NCBI RefSeq assembly: GCF_001894865.1
Contig: NZ_BCXA01000014.1
Span: 1-63,599, forward strand
Length of the DNA stretch: 63,599 bases
Source of the DNA: Rhodococcus maanshanensis NBRC 100610
GTDB lineage: Bacteria; Actinomycetota; Actinomycetes; Mycobacteriales; Mycobacteriaceae
Direction of reading: 5' to 3'
Under the pieces are notes generated by a model. That model was not told the origin of the DNA. It ran no database searches and worked only from the letters and a program-made list of their open reading frames with translations. This document shows, piece by piece, positions 33,164-42,445 of the stretch. The position numbers were made by a program, and so were the translations under genes. How positions within the stretch are numbered: position 1 is the stretch's first letter; every line of letters begins with the position of its first letter.

Positions 33164-33544
33164 TGACTCGTCCTTCCTGCGAGGGAAGGAGGGGTCGACG
33201 CGATGTGGGCACAGCGTTCTCCCGGCGACAATGCCGATTGTCGTCGCCCCGCCTTCCGGCAGGCGTTCGTCATGCTCGCGACGTGGCGGTGCCATCGGTC
33301 TGTGCGATCGCCCGCTCGCCCACCGGAAGTGGTGGCCGTGGACATGGCGCGCCTCGAATAAACCGTGTCTTTGTGTAACGACGGGGCGGCCGTTGAAATT
33401 CCCGGCGACGGGCGATCCCGGTAGGCACGACGTCGATCTCATGCCTGCGAGCGCCCGCGACAGGCGATCCGGACCGAGTTCGCCTCGGGACGGACTTCCG
33501 CGCGGGAAGAGATCTTGCCTGTTACGGTCGGTGCGGCGGGGGTC
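33164..33544. other. 381-base intergenic region between divergent secreted-protein genes
   Basis: No gene is supported here; open frames crossing it look like compositional shadows. It must hold promoters for the small secreted protein on the left and the secreted hydrolase on the right. An AT-richer patch near 33357-33385 (AATAAACCGTGTCTTTGTGTAAC) is the best promoter candidate. I see no clear palindrome, riboswitch or terminator. Confidence 0.4.
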
Positions 33545-34753
33545 ATGTCGACGGTTGCGGATACGCGTACGCCTGTGGGGGGCAAGTTGATCAGTCGGAT
33601 TGCAATTGCGGCCGTGTGCGCCTGCGCGTTGGTGCTCGGGAGTGCGGACGCCTCCGGCGCGGCACCCGTGGGCGTGACCGTCCTTCCGCCGCCGTCCGGT
33701 CAATCCTCGGTGGGAACGACCGTGCTGCATCTCGTCGATGAGTCGCGGCAGGATCCGTTTCAGCCCGATCGCCGGCGGGAGTTGATGGTGTCGGTGTTTT
33801 ATCCGGCGGCCGACGTCGGCATGCACCCGCGCGCGCACTACGCGTCCACCGAGTTCGTTCCGGGCCTGGAAAAGCGTCTGGGAGTCGAATTTCCAGGCCT
33901 TCTGACCAATTCGTATACGGAAACGCCGGCGCTGACCGACTCCGCGCATCCCGTGATTCTGTACTCGCCGGGCGGCGGGGTCTCGCGCCTGCTCGGGACC
34001 GGTCAGGCCGAGGATCTGGCCAGTCGAGGCTATGTGGTGGTCACCATCGACCACACCTACGAGGCCCCCGCCGTGGAATTCCCCGGCGGGAGGGTCGCCT
34101 CGGCCGCGCCGGTCGCGGGGGGTTACGGGAAGGACATCCGGAACAAGTACATGGCCGCCAGGCTGCTCGACACGCGGTTCGTCCTCGACTCACTCACCCA
34201 GTTGGCAGGCGGAGCGAACCCCGACGCCGACCACCGCGAACTGCCTGCCGGTCTCGATCGCGCGATCGACCTGGAGCATGTCGGGATGGTCGGCCACTCC
34301 TCTGGTGGGTACACCGCGGTCGAGGCGATGCACGGTGACCGCCGCATCGACGCCGCAGTCGATCTCGACGGTCAGATCGGTGTCGACGAGCAGTTCGGAC
34401 GCGCCGTCACCGAGGGGGTGGACCGTCCCGTGCTGGTCATGACGAGCCAGCAGATCGAAGAGGTCGGGGACGCCAGGCCGTCGCTCGACGCGCTCTGGCA
34501 ACACGCCACAGGCTGGAAACGGCAAGTGACGATGCGGGATTCAGCGCACTACGACTTCACCGACATGTCCGTGCTGGTGCCTGCGGCCGTACAGCCTGCC
34601 GCCGCGCGCTACATCGGGCCCATCGCAGCCCAGCGCTCGACGGTCCTCGTCCGCACGTACGTCGCGGCCATGTTCGACAAGTTCCTGCGGAACCGGTCGG
34701 GCACGGTGCTCGACCAGCCGCCAGCAGATCCGGAGATCGCCGTGCTTCGCTGA
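33545..34753 (+). CDS. Secreted alpha/beta hydrolase (PAF-acetylhydrolase-like)
   Basis: Exported hydrolase of about 402 residues. The N-terminal helix ISRIAIAAVCACALVLGSADA and the following AAPV resemble a signal peptide. The mature part has VILYSPGGGVSRLLGTGQAEDLA, the HTYEAP segment, the nucleophile elbow GHSSGGYTAVEAM with catalytic Ser, and late His in DSAHYDFTDMSVL, like platelet-activating-factor acetylhydrolase-type esterases. The ATG at 33545 follows a GGGGG-containing stretch; a TTG at 33515 would add ten residues. It ends 32 bases before the convergent MBL-Rieske gene. Confidence 0.82.
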   Translation: MSTVADTRTPVGGKLISRIAIAAVCACALVLGSADASGAAPVGVTVLPPPSGQSSVGTTVLHLVDESRQDPFQPDRRRELMVSVFYPAADVGMHPRAHYASTEFVPGLEKRLGVEFPGLLTNSYTETPALTDSAHPVILYSPGGGVSRLLGTGQAEDLASRGYVVVTIDHTYEAPAVEFPGGRVASAAPVAGGYGKDIRNKYMAARLLDTRFVLDSLTQLAGGANPDADHRELPAGLDRAIDLEHVGMVGHSSGGYTAVEAMHGDRRIDAAVDLDGQIGVDEQFGRAVTEGVDRPVLVMTSQQIEEVGDARPSLDALWQHATGWKRQVTMRDSAHYDFTDMSVLVPAAVQPAAARYIGPIAAQRSTVLVRTYVAAMFDKFLRNRSGTVLDQPPADPEIAVLR

Positions 34754-34785
34754 TTCGCCGCGAATGTTGGTATTCCAGTTCGGGC

Positions 34786-36333
34786 CTACAGCTTCGACGA
34801 GCGCAGCTCGTGGCCCTTCGACGTCTTGCAGCGTCCGGTCTCGAGGTCCCACTGCCAGCCGTGCAGGTTACAGGTGAGGTTGGTGCCCTCGACGACGCCG
34901 AACTTGGACAGGTCCGCCTTGAGGTGCGGGCAACGTCGCTGGATCTCGTAGCCGCCGACCTCGATCGAGGCGGAGTCGTCGTGCGCCTCGGAGAACCAGC
35001 CGTCGGCGTACGCGATCCGCTCGTCCGTCAGGCACTTGAAGAAGGTGTAGAGGAACTCGTTGTAGCCGCCGACCCGCCACGCCTGGAACCGGGTGGACAG
35101 GAAGATGGTGTTCACCCAGTCGGGCTCGTCGTCGCGCAGGACCGTGCGCACCAGCTCGGGCGCGATGCGGAAGCCGTACCGGTACTTGCCCTCGCCCTCG
35201 ATCGGCTCGCGCACGGTGCGGTTCGGGAAGTCGAGGACGACCGTCTCCTCGCCCATCACCAGGCCGACCGGGTAGCCGATGCCGTCGCAGATCAGATCGG
35301 ACTGGGCCATGATCGGCTCGAACTTCGCCCGCAGCGGTCCGAGCAGCGGCTCGCCCTCGGCCGGCGCCCACGACGCCTTCTCCGCCGCGAGGACCGGCGC
35401 CATCCGCTGCGCCATGTCCTCGATGTAGGCGGCCTTGTCGCTGAAGATCTTGTCGACCTCGGCGTCCGGGATCGGATGCGACAGGGCGGCCTCGGACCCG
35501 TGGATGTCCACCGTCGAGCCCGGGATCATCAGCAGGCCACCGTCGTTGCCGTGGATGCGCATCTGCTCCAGGAACACGATCTGGTCCGGGAAGATGTTGC
35601 CCTCGTCGCCGCGATCGTCGTTGAGGTAGCGCAGCTCCTCGTCCAGGAACACCGGGGGACCGGCCGACGGCACCACCCAGGTGGCCCCGACCTGCTCGAT
35701 GTAGCTGCGGCAGCGGTCCATGCCGCGCTGGCGCTTCTGCTTGCCGAAGTTGGCCTTGGTGCGGGTCGGGATGTCGTAGACCATCGGGTACCAGATCGCG
35801 CCCGAGTACTGCAGCAGGTGGATGTCGATCTTGCCGAACTGCTCGTGCAGCACGTCCATGTCGACCGGGCGCGCGTCGTTCATGTTGAAGCAGGTGGTCT
35901 CGCCGTCGGCGACGACGAGGCCGGAGTCGCCGATCGGGCCGTCCGCGGGGGCGCGCAGCGCGATGATCATGACGTCCAGGTCACCCTTGGGACCGGTCAC
36001 GGTGTGCTTGACCGAGTCCTGGGTCTCGAAGAACTTGGTGAAGCCCAGCTTCTCCAGCTCGCGCTTGAGGTCCGGCACCGGGTAATCCGGCAGCAGCACC
36101 GTCGCGTCCTTGTTGACGTGCTTGCTGAGCGTCTCCGGGTCGAAGTGGTCCTTGTGCAGGTGCGAGACGTAGAGGTAGTCGCAGTTGCCGAGGGCGTCCC
36201 AGTCGAGCCCGGTGTTGTCCGGGAACGGGAACCACGATGCGAAGTAGGCGGGGTTCACCCAGGGGTCGCACAGGATCGATCCGGCCTTGGTCTGGATGTG
36301 GAATCCGGCGTGTCCGACGCTGGTGACCTGCAC
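34786..36333 (-). CDS. Metallo-beta-lactamase-fold protein with C-terminal Rieske domain
   Basis: Fusion protein of 515 residues. The N-terminal two thirds is an MBL-fold (UlaG-like) domain with zinc motif SHLHKDHFDPE, GDSGLVVADG and SGAIWYPMVYD. The C-terminal 80 residues form a Rieske iron-sulfur domain with CPH and CNLH ligands (RRCPHLKADLSKFG, NLTCNLHGWQWD). From memory it matches M. tuberculosis Rv3818 in length and place. The same two folds occur in CMP-N-acetylneuraminate hydroxylase, so a Rieske-driven hydroxylation is conceivable but unproven. GTG 36333 is chosen because AGGAGG lies seven bases upstream. Confidence 0.87.
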   Translation of the reverse strand: MQVTSVGHAGFHIQTKAGSILCDPWVNPAYFASWFPFPDNTGLDWDALGNCDYLYVSHLHKDHFDPETLSKHVNKDATVLLPDYPVPDLKRELEKLGFTKFFETQDSVKHTVTGPKGDLDVMIIALRAPADGPIGDSGLVVADGETTCFNMNDARPVDMDVLHEQFGKIDIHLLQYSGAIWYPMVYDIPTRTKANFGKQKRQRGMDRCRSYIEQVGATWVVPSAGPPVFLDEELRYLNDDRGDEGNIFPDQIVFLEQMRIHGNDGGLLMIPGSTVDIHGSEAALSHPIPDAEVDKIFSDKAAYIEDMAQRMAPVLAAEKASWAPAEGEPLLGPLRAKFEPIMAQSDLICDGIGYPVGLVMGEETVVLDFPNRTVREPIEGEGKYRYGFRIAPELVRTVLRDDEPDWVNTIFLSTRFQAWRVGGYNEFLYTFFKCLTDERIAYADGWFSEAHDDSASIEVGGYEIQRRCPHLKADLSKFGVVEGTNLTCNLHGWQWDLETGRCKTSKGHELRSSKL

Positions 36334-36469
36334 TGGTAGTCCTCCTGGGGGTTTACGACGGCTCCAGGGTAGGCGGCCGAGAGGCTGCGCGGCACCTCGC
36401 GTGGCGTCGGCCACTCCGGAAAGGGACCAAGGTCCTTCCGTCGGCGATCGCGCGCGGCGCGTCCGTACG

Positions 36470-37774
36470 GTGGATGCGGTGAATGCCCGGAACAGTTCTC
36501 GCCACCCGGTCCGTCACCCGCGAGCGGCGGATCGACCATCGGGACGACACCGTGCACGGCAGCAACGACGTGGCGGGCGGGCCCGGCTGTTGTCGGCCTC
36601 GCTGTCCGCGATGGTGCTCGGTGGTGTCGGCCTCGGTTGGGCGGCGCAGTCCCACCTGACCTCGGGGCTGCAGGTCTCGGACGCGCTCGACGCGCTCGCG
36701 GGGGACGGCCCGAAATCCCGGCATGGCGACGCGAACATCCTGTTGATCGGGTTGGACAGCCGCAAGGCGATGGACGGCAGCGACCTGCCCGCACAGTTCG
36801 TCACCGACGAGCTGCACGCGGGGGACAGTGGCGTCGGCGGCTACAACACGAACACCCTGATCCTGCTGCACGTCCCCGGCGACGGCAGCCGGGCGACGGC
36901 CGCCGCGATCCCGCGCGACGACTACGTGAGCGTCCCCGGGTACGGGATGCGCAAGATCAAGGAGGCCTACGGCCTCGCCAAGGCCGACGAGGACAGTCGG
37001 CTCGCCGAGGCGGGTGTCGACGACGCCGAGCGGGAACGGCAGGCGCGCGACGCGGGTCGCCGCTCGACGCTCGCGACGGTGCAGAACCTGCTGCAGGTGC
37101 CCATCGACCACTTCGCCGAGGTGAACATGCTCGGCTTCTACCACCTGGCGCAGGCGGTCGGTCCCGTCAAGGTCTGCCTGAACAATGCCGTGCAGGACGA
37201 CTTCTCCGGGGCCCACTTCAAGGCCGGTGTGCAGTCACTCGACCCGGCGCAGGCGCTGGCGTTCGTGCGCCAGCGGCACGGTCTCGACAACGGGGACCTG
37301 GACCGCACGCACCGCCAGCAGGCGTTCATCGCCGGGGTGATCGCCAACCTCAAGAGCAGCGGCGTGATCGGCAACATCGGCAAGATGCAGGCGCTGGTCG
37401 ACGTGGTCAAGAAGGACATCGTCATCGATTCCGGGATGGACCCGGTGTCCTTCGCCTCGCAGGCCGACAATCTGACCTCCGGCAACCTGGACTTCTTCAC
37501 GCTGCCGATCGAGGAATACGCCACGATCGACGGGCAGTCCGTGAACCGGGTCGACCCGGACCGGCTGCGGGCGGAGATCGCGGCACTGTTCGGCGGCGGC
37601 CGGTCCGCGGTCGTGCAGGGCGGCAGGCAGGCGCCGGGTCTCCCGGACCGTGACGAGCCCGCGCGGGGCGCGGCGCCGGATGCGGGCCTGCGCGCCTTCG
37701 CGGGCGACGTGCCCACCTCGGGGCCGCAGGGCGGGGCCGTGCGGGCGGACGACGGCATCCCCTGCGTCGACTGA
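36470..37774 (+). CDS. LytR-CpsA-Psr (LCP) family ligase
   Basis: Second LCP protein of the window, about 434 residues. A basic cytoplasmic arm of 35-40 residues precedes a transmembrane helix (LSASLSAMVLGGVGLGWAA), then the extracellular LCP domain: NILLIGLDSRKAMDG, NTNTLILLHVPGDGSRATAAAIPRDDYVSVPGYG, and ALAFVRQRHGLDNGDLDRTHRQQAF with the Arg/Asp set for pyrophosphate binding. It probably attaches glycopolymers such as arabinogalactan to peptidoglycan. The GTG at 36470 or 36479 could be used. It is divergent from the MBL-Rieske gene, with 136 bases between. Confidence 0.9.
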   Translation: MDAVNARNSSRHPVRHPRAADRPSGRHRARQQRRGGRARLLSASLSAMVLGGVGLGWAAQSHLTSGLQVSDALDALAGDGPKSRHGDANILLIGLDSRKAMDGSDLPAQFVTDELHAGDSGVGGYNTNTLILLHVPGDGSRATAAAIPRDDYVSVPGYGMRKIKEAYGLAKADEDSRLAEAGVDDAERERQARDAGRRSTLATVQNLLQVPIDHFAEVNMLGFYHLAQAVGPVKVCLNNAVQDDFSGAHFKAGVQSLDPAQALAFVRQRHGLDNGDLDRTHRQQAFIAGVIANLKSSGVIGNIGKMQALVDVVKKDIVIDSGMDPVSFASQADNLTSGNLDFFTLPIEEYATIDGQSVNRVDPDRLRAEIAALFGGGRSAVVQGGRQAPGLPDRDEPARGAAPDAGLRAFAGDVPTSGPQGGAVRADDGIPCVD

Positions 37775-37850
37775 CCGACCGGGCGTGGGGAGTTCGCCCC
37801 GCTCTCGTCGTGGTGGGCCGGATCACGGCAGTCGGGCTACGCTGGCCGAC

Positions 37851-38594
37851 GTGGAACCCGTCTACAGAACGATCATCGGCGTCGCCCGCGTGGTGTTCGC
37901 CGCCGAGGGATTGAAGTTCACCGTCAAGGGTGACGAGCACATCCCGGCCACGGGTGGGGCGGTGATCGCCGTCAACCACACCGGGTACATGGACTTCACC
38001 TACGCCGGGTTGCCGGTGCGCACCGTGAAGCGCTACATCCGGTTCATGGCGAAGAAGGAGGTCTTCGACAACAAGATCTCCGGGCCGATCATGCGTGCGC
38101 TCCGGCACATCCCGGTCGACCGCGCCGCAGGCGCCGAGTCCTACCGGGCGGCGGTCGACGACCTGCGCGGCGGGGAACTGGTCGGCGTGTACCCGGAGGC
38201 GACGATCAGTCGCAGCTTCGAGCTCAAGGAGTTCAAGTCCGGCGCCGCGCGGATGGCCATCGAGGCCGGCGTGCCGATCATCCCGATCGTGATCTGGGGC
38301 GCTCAGCGGGTCTGGACCAAGGGTCACCCGAAGCGGTTGGGGCGCACCAACACTCCGATCTCCATCGCGGTCGGCGAGCCGATCCAGCCCTTCGAACCGG
38401 CCAGTGAGCTCACCACGAAACTGCACGCGACGATGGAGTCGATGCTGCACGAGCTGCAACAGGGCTACGAGCACCCGGCGGGCGCCTACTGGGTGCCCGC
38501 GCGCCTCGGCGGCGGCGCCCCCACGCTCGAGGAGGCCAACCGGATGGATGCCGAAGAGGCCGAGGCGAAGGCGGCACGTCGGGCGCAGCGATGA
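37851..38594 (+). CDS. 1-acyl-sn-glycerol-3-phosphate acyltransferase (PlsC-like)
   Basis: Membrane-associated acyltransferase of 247 residues that would acylate lysophosphatidate or a related lipid. It has the catalytic NHTGYMDF (HX4D) and the GVYPEATISRSFELKEFKSGAARMA substrate block, where PEAT replaces the usual PEGT. From memory, M. tuberculosis carries three such genes here (Rv3814c-Rv3816c); only one is present. TACGCT at 37838-37843 is seven bases before the GTG, suggesting leaderless transcription. Its stop overlaps the start of the YdcF gene (ATGA). Confidence 0.9.
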   Translation: MEPVYRTIIGVARVVFAAEGLKFTVKGDEHIPATGGAVIAVNHTGYMDFTYAGLPVRTVKRYIRFMAKKEVFDNKISGPIMRALRHIPVDRAAGAESYRAAVDDLRGGELVGVYPEATISRSFELKEFKSGAARMAIEAGVPIIPIVIWGAQRVWTKGHPKRLGRTNTPISIAVGEPIQPFEPASELTTKLHATMESMLHELQQGYEHPAGAYWVPARLGGGAPTLEEANRMDAEEAEAKAARRAQR

Positions 38595-39238
38595 GGCGTC
38601 GGCTGCTGCGCGTCGCGGGTGCGGTCGTCGCCGTTCCTGTCGTGCTGCTGCTGGGTTCGATGGCCTGGGTGGCGGTCGCCTCGGCCGGGCACGTGTACGA
38701 CCCGGAGGACGCCCCTGAGGCCCCGGTGGTGATCGTGCTCGGCGCCAAGGTCAAGGATGGCAAGCCGATGTCCTTCCTCGCCGGTCGCCTCGACGTCGGC
38801 GCGCAGATGGTGCGCGAGGGCAAGGCCCGCGCGGTACTGGTCTCCGGCGACGCGAACGGCACATCCGGGGACGAGATCGCCGCGATGACCGACTATCTGG
38901 TGGCCAAGGGCATCGATCGGACGCTGATCGTCGGCGACGGCTACGGCCTGGACACCTACGACACCTGTGCCCGCGCCGCGACGACCTTCGGCGTGCGCAA
39001 GGCCCTCATCGTCAGCCAGGGGAATCACGTCGCCAGGGCGGTGGCGCTGTGCCGGGATGCCGGTATCGATGCCGACGGCGTCAAGGGCGACTGCGACTGC
39101 CGCTTCATCACCGTGGCCAGGAACACCGTCCGCGAGTGGCTGGCCAGCCCGAAGGCGGTCGCGGACATGCTCAGCAGCCGGAACCCGAAGGTCGTCTCGG
39201 ATCCCGACGACTCGCTCGAGCGGGCACTGGCCGGCTGA
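38591..39238 (+). CDS. YdcF/SanA-like (DUF218) membrane protein
   Basis: Protein of 215 residues with an N-terminal membrane anchor (VAGAVVAVPVVLLLGSMAWVAVA) and an external DUF218 domain: VVIVLGAKVKDGKPMSFLAGRLDVG, VLVSGDANGTSGDEIAAMTDYL, TYDTCARAATTFG and IVSQGNHVARAVALC. Relatives (SanA, ElyC) affect envelope integrity and lipid-linked precursors. The ATG overlaps the acyltransferase stop by four bases, so the pair is coupled. A strong hairpin terminator follows 22 bases after the stop. Confidence 0.87.
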   Translation: MRRRLLRVAGAVVAVPVVLLLGSMAWVAVASAGHVYDPEDAPEAPVVIVLGAKVKDGKPMSFLAGRLDVGAQMVREGKARAVLVSGDANGTSGDEIAAMTDYLVAKGIDRTLIVGDGYGLDTYDTCARAATTFGVRKALIVSQGNHVARAVALCRDAGIDADGVKGDCDCRFITVARNTVREWLASPKAVADMLSSRNPKVVSDPDDSLERALAG

Positions 39239-39260
39239 CCGCGCCGGGCCCAGACGACGA

Positions 39261-39291
39261 GAGGCCGGCTCCCCGATGGGGAGCCGGCCTC
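39261..39291. terminator. Perfect 14-base hairpin terminator
   Basis: GAGGCCGGCTCCCC (39261-39274), a three-base loop, and GGGGAGCCGGCCTC (39278-39291) form a perfect stem between convergent genes, followed on the plus strand by CGTTGT. It should stop transcription from both sides. Confidence 0.85.
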
Positions 39292-39301
39292 CGTTGTCAG
39301 G

Positions 39302-40219
39302 TCAGGATCCGAAGATGGACCCGATCGAGCCGAAGTCGACGGAGCCGGCGCCCGGGTCGACCGGGTCAGGGCCGCCCGGGTCGACAGGCCCGCCCGCGCC
39401 GACCGTGATGGTCGCGAGGGCCTGGCCGCCCGCGTTCACCGGCACGTCGTTGGCGGGCCGGGTGCCGTCCTTCGGGGTGCAGAAGGTCGGAGCGTTCTGG
39501 TTCGAGCCGAGCGCGAACGCCCGCGCAAGGAAGGTGTCGTAGTTCTTCTCGCTGTTGTAGTTCGCGGCGTCGCCCGAGACGCGCACCGTGGGGGTGACCA
39601 CGCCCTCGGCGACGGCCTTGACGGTGACCTCGACGGCGGGCAGCTGGAACTTGGTGGAACCGTCGGCGGTCGGGTTGCCGTCCATGTCGGTCTTCGTCTT
39701 CTCCACCGCGATGCCGCCCGGGGTGTTCAGGCTGGACTTCGGGCCGTTGCCGACGGTCTCGTTGTCACCGGACAGCCGCAGGATAGTGCCCGCCGCATCG
39801 GGCTCGCCCGCGTCGTTGACGCGGATGACCGAGGGCGCGACGCCGGTCAGGCCCTTGCCGGTGCCCGCAACGACCGTCGCGCCGACGAACTCGGTGTTCG
39901 CCGGGAGCTCCCAGTCGATCTTGAGGCGCTGGATGTCGGTGGTGGTGGCGATGGACTCCTTGTCGGGCAGGGAGCTCACCGTCGGCTGCAGGCGGTAGCT
40001 GAACTGCTCGCCGACCTTCACGGCGGCCGGGGCGTCGATCGTCATGCCCAGCGGCTGCGACATGTGCTGGGTGAGGATCGCCCTCGCCTGGCAGGCGCCC
40101 TTGAACTCGATCGAGGTGGGCGCGGCGGACGCGGGCGACGCCAGCAGCAGGCTGCCTGCAGCCATTGCCGCGGCAGCGACCAAAGGGACCGCACCCCGGC
40201 GAACGTGCGTGAAGGACAT
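39302..40219 (-). CDS. Secreted protein of unknown function
   Basis: Exported protein of 305 residues. The signal peptide is clear (AVPLVAAAAMAAGSLLLASPASA, cleavage near residue 33). The mature part is beta-rich and polar, opening with TSIEFKGACQARAILTQHMSQ; two Cys (ACQAR and TFCTPKDG) probably pair. The tail is a Gly/Pro/Asp repeat (GGPVDPGGPDPVDPGAG). I do not recognise the family; it could be a cell-surface or envelope protein. AAGGAGCA lies just before the ATG. Upstream, 40220-40451 is a 232-base divergent promoter region shared with the HAD gene. Confidence 0.78.
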   Translation of the reverse strand: MSFTHVRRGAVPLVAAAAMAAGSLLLASPASAAPTSIEFKGACQARAILTQHMSQPLGMTIDAPAAVKVGEQFSYRLQPTVSSLPDKESIATTTDIQRLKIDWELPANTEFVGATVVAGTGKGLTGVAPSVIRVNDAGEPDAAGTILRLSGDNETVGNGPKSSLNTPGGIAVEKTKTDMDGNPTADGSTKFQLPAVEVTVKAVAEGVVTPTVRVSGDAANYNSEKNYDTFLARAFALGSNQNAPTFCTPKDGTRPANDVPVNAGGQALATITVGAGGPVDPGGPDPVDPGAGSVDFGSIGSIFGS

Positions 40220-40451
40220 GTAGTGCTCCTTACTGAGTCAATAGTTAGTTGCACAGAAGTAAAGAGATTCTGTGACCTGGACCATAGAGGAGAACTTGTT
40301 CGCGTAGGTACCGAATCGTTGAAACCGCAATCGGCCCAGCGTGGTGAGGGGTATCGGCGCCGTCGAGCCGCTTTCGATGGAACGCGTTGCACCTGATCGA
40401 CCCGGTCTCGTCCGCGTGACCGCCGCGGTCTGTGCGGTCGGTGGTTCCGGC

Positions 40452-41294
40452 ATGATGGGTTCGGTGCAGGACAACCGACACACCAAACCCCTGCTGATCG
40501 CGAGCGACGTCGACGGCACCCTGATCGACGACGACGAGAAGGTCAGCCCCCGGACCAGGGCCGTCGTCCAGGCGGCAGTGGCCGACGGGACGCCCTTCGT
40601 GCTGTCCACCGGGCGCCCGCCGCGGTGGATCGCGCCGGTGGTCGACGAACTCGGGTTCGCGCCGCTCGCCGTTTGTGCGAACGGCGCGGTGGTCTACGAC
40701 AGCAACGCGGACAGGGTGCTCAGTGCCGTCACGCTGTCCACCGGCGAGCTGGGCTGGCTGGCCGATCTGGCGATGGCCGCCCTGCCCGGCTGCGGCCTCG
40801 CCGCGGAGCGGGTCGGGGCCAGCGCGCACGACGCGGCCACCCCGCAGTTCGTCAGCTCACCGGGTTACGAGCACGCCTGGCTGAACCCGGACAACACCGA
40901 GATGTCCGGGGACGAGGTGCTGGCCCATCCCGCGGTGAAGCTGCTGATCCGGCTGCCAGGCACCCGCAGCGCCGCGATGGCCGCCGCCCTGGCCCCGCTG
41001 ATCGGCGACCGCGCGGACCTGACCTATTCGACCGACAACGGCCTGATCGAGGTCTCCGCCCCCGGGATCACCAAGGCATCCGGGCTCACGGTGGTCGCCG
41101 AGCAGCTGGGCATCCCGGTGTCCGGCATCGTGGCGTTCGGTGACATGCCCAACGACGTGCCGATGCTCACCCTGGCCCGGCACGGGGTGGCCATGGAGAA
41201 CGCGCACCTCGACGCGATCACGGCGGCCGACGAGGTGACGACCTCGAACTCGGCGGACGGCGTGGCGCGCGTCCTCGAGCGCTGGTGGGGCTAG
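40452..41294 (+). CDS. Cof-type HAD-IIB hydrolase
   Basis: Phosphatase of about 280 residues from HAD subfamily IIB, likely acting on sugar phosphates or nucleotides in the cytoplasm. All four motifs are seen: SDVDGTLIDDD (nucleophile Asp), STGRP, the Lys in HPAVKLLIR, and FGDMPNDVPML. The C2B cap lies between motifs 2 and 3. Several starts are close (ATG 40452, ATG 40455, GTG 40464). From memory, Rv3813c is the counterpart. It is convergent with the nitronate-monooxygenase gene, with stops overlapping by four bases. Confidence 0.9.
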   Translation: MMGSVQDNRHTKPLLIASDVDGTLIDDDEKVSPRTRAVVQAAVADGTPFVLSTGRPPRWIAPVVDELGFAPLAVCANGAVVYDSNADRVLSAVTLSTGELGWLADLAMAALPGCGLAAERVGASAHDAATPQFVSSPGYEHAWLNPDNTEMSGDEVLAHPAVKLLIRLPGTRSAAMAAALAPLIGDRADLTYSTDNGLIEVSAPGITKASGLTVVAEQLGIPVSGIVAFGDMPNDVPMLTLARHGVAMENAHLDAITAADEVTTSNSADGVARVLERWWG

Positions 41295-42376
41295 CGGCAG
41301 GCCGCTGAGCGAAGCGTGCGGGTGGTGCCGGCAACCAGGTGCTCGAAAACCTCCGTGGCGTCGCGTCTTTCGCTCAGCAGCGGTGCGCCCTGGCCGGACC
41401 ACAGCGCGAGCAGTTCGGCGTCGCCGCTGTGCGCGGCCGCGGCCTTGATGGGGGCGGTGAGCCACAGCTGCTGCGGGTACGGCGGGAGGTCGGCGTTGGC
41501 GTGCTCGTCGAGGAACTCGTTGCGGATGCCACGTGCGAGCCGCCCGGAGAACGCCGTGGTCAGTGCGGTGTACCTGGCCCGGGGAGAGCGGAGCATCTGC
41601 TTGTGCGCCTCAGGGGCGCCGGACTGGTCGGTGGCCAGGAACGCGGTTCCGACCTGAACGGCGTCGGCACCCAGCATCAGCGCGGAGGCGATGCCGCGTC
41701 CGTCCGCGATACCGCCGGCCGCGATCACCGGGATGTCGAGGGCGGCGGACAGCTGGGCGGTGAGCGGACCGGTGGCGATGGAGTCTTCGGCGGGCCGCAG
41801 GAACGCCGGTCGATGCCCGCCCGCCTCGTAGCCGGAGGCGACGACGGCATTGACGCCCGCGTCGCGCAGCGCCAATCCCTCGTCGAGATGTGTTGCCGCG
41901 CCCAGGGTTCGGATACCGCGGCGGCGGCACTCGGCGAGGATGTCAGGCTCTGGGATCCCGAAGACGAAGCTGAACACCGCCGGCCGCCGCTCGAGGAGGA
42001 CCTCGACCTGGGCCTCGAAGTCGGGCGGGGCGGGCGCCCGGTAGGCGGGGGCATCGATCCGGGCGCGGCGGAACCACGGTGCCAGCGCGTCGCTCTGGCG
42101 GGCGTGCGTCCGCGGGTCGAGGGTTCTCGGCTCGCCGGGCAGCGGCACCCACAGGTTCACCGCGAAGGGGCGGTCGGTCGCGGCGCTCAGCTGGGCGAGG
42201 GTGGCGTCGAGTTCGCTGGGGTGGAGGTGGTGGGCGCCGAACGAGCCGAGTCCGCCCGCGTCGGAGACGGCGGCGGTGAGCTCGACGCGCGAGATCCCGC
42301 CTCCGAACGGGCCCTGCACGATCGGGTAGGTGACCCCGAAGTCCCTGGTGAAGTGCGTGTCTGTCCAGTCGGCCAT
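41291..42376 (-). CDS. Nitronate monooxygenase
   Basis: FMN-dependent TIM-barrel enzyme of 361 residues (2-nitropropane dioxygenase family) that oxidises alkyl nitronates such as propionate-3-nitronate. Visible are VQGPFGGGISRVELTAAVSDAGGLGSFG at the FMN site, VFGIPEPDILAECRRRGIRTLGAA, the ASGYEAGGHRPAF loop carrying the catalytic His, and AAGGIADGRGIASALMLGADAVQVGTAFL. The ATG at 42376 starts ADWTDTHF. AAGGAG lies ten bases upstream. It is divergent from a TetR gene, with a palindrome in the gap. Confidence 0.9.
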   Translation of the reverse strand: MADWTDTHFTRDFGVTYPIVQGPFGGGISRVELTAAVSDAGGLGSFGAHHLHPSELDATLAQLSAATDRPFAVNLWVPLPGEPRTLDPRTHARQSDALAPWFRRARIDAPAYRAPAPPDFEAQVEVLLERRPAVFSFVFGIPEPDILAECRRRGIRTLGAATHLDEGLALRDAGVNAVVASGYEAGGHRPAFLRPAEDSIATGPLTAQLSAALDIPVIAAGGIADGRGIASALMLGADAVQVGTAFLATDQSGAPEAHKQMLRSPRARYTALTTAFSGRLARGIRNEFLDEHANADLPPYPQQLWLTAPIKAAAAHSGDAELLALWSGQGAPLLSERRDATEVFEHLVAGTTRTLRSAACR

Positions 42377-42427
42377 GGCGATGACGCTCCTTGTCCGGCC
42401 GAGTCGGATTCGGCCCGAGTCCGAAAC

Positions 42428-42445
42428 TAGACGACCGGTCAACTA
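42428..42445. promoter_or_regulatory. TetR-type palindrome between nitronate monooxygenase and tetR
   Basis: TAGACGACCGGTCAACTA is an 18-base inverted repeat (seven of nine pairs) centred on the perfect core GACCGGTC. The right arm GGTCAACTA also pairs with TAGTTGTCC at 42461-42469, so two overlapping operator sites may exist. The gap is shared by the divergent genes. Confidence 0.6.

Noticed and set aside
34810-36339. 509-codon plus-strand open frame
   Set aside because: Exactly antisense to the MBL-Rieske gene, whose metal ligands are intact.
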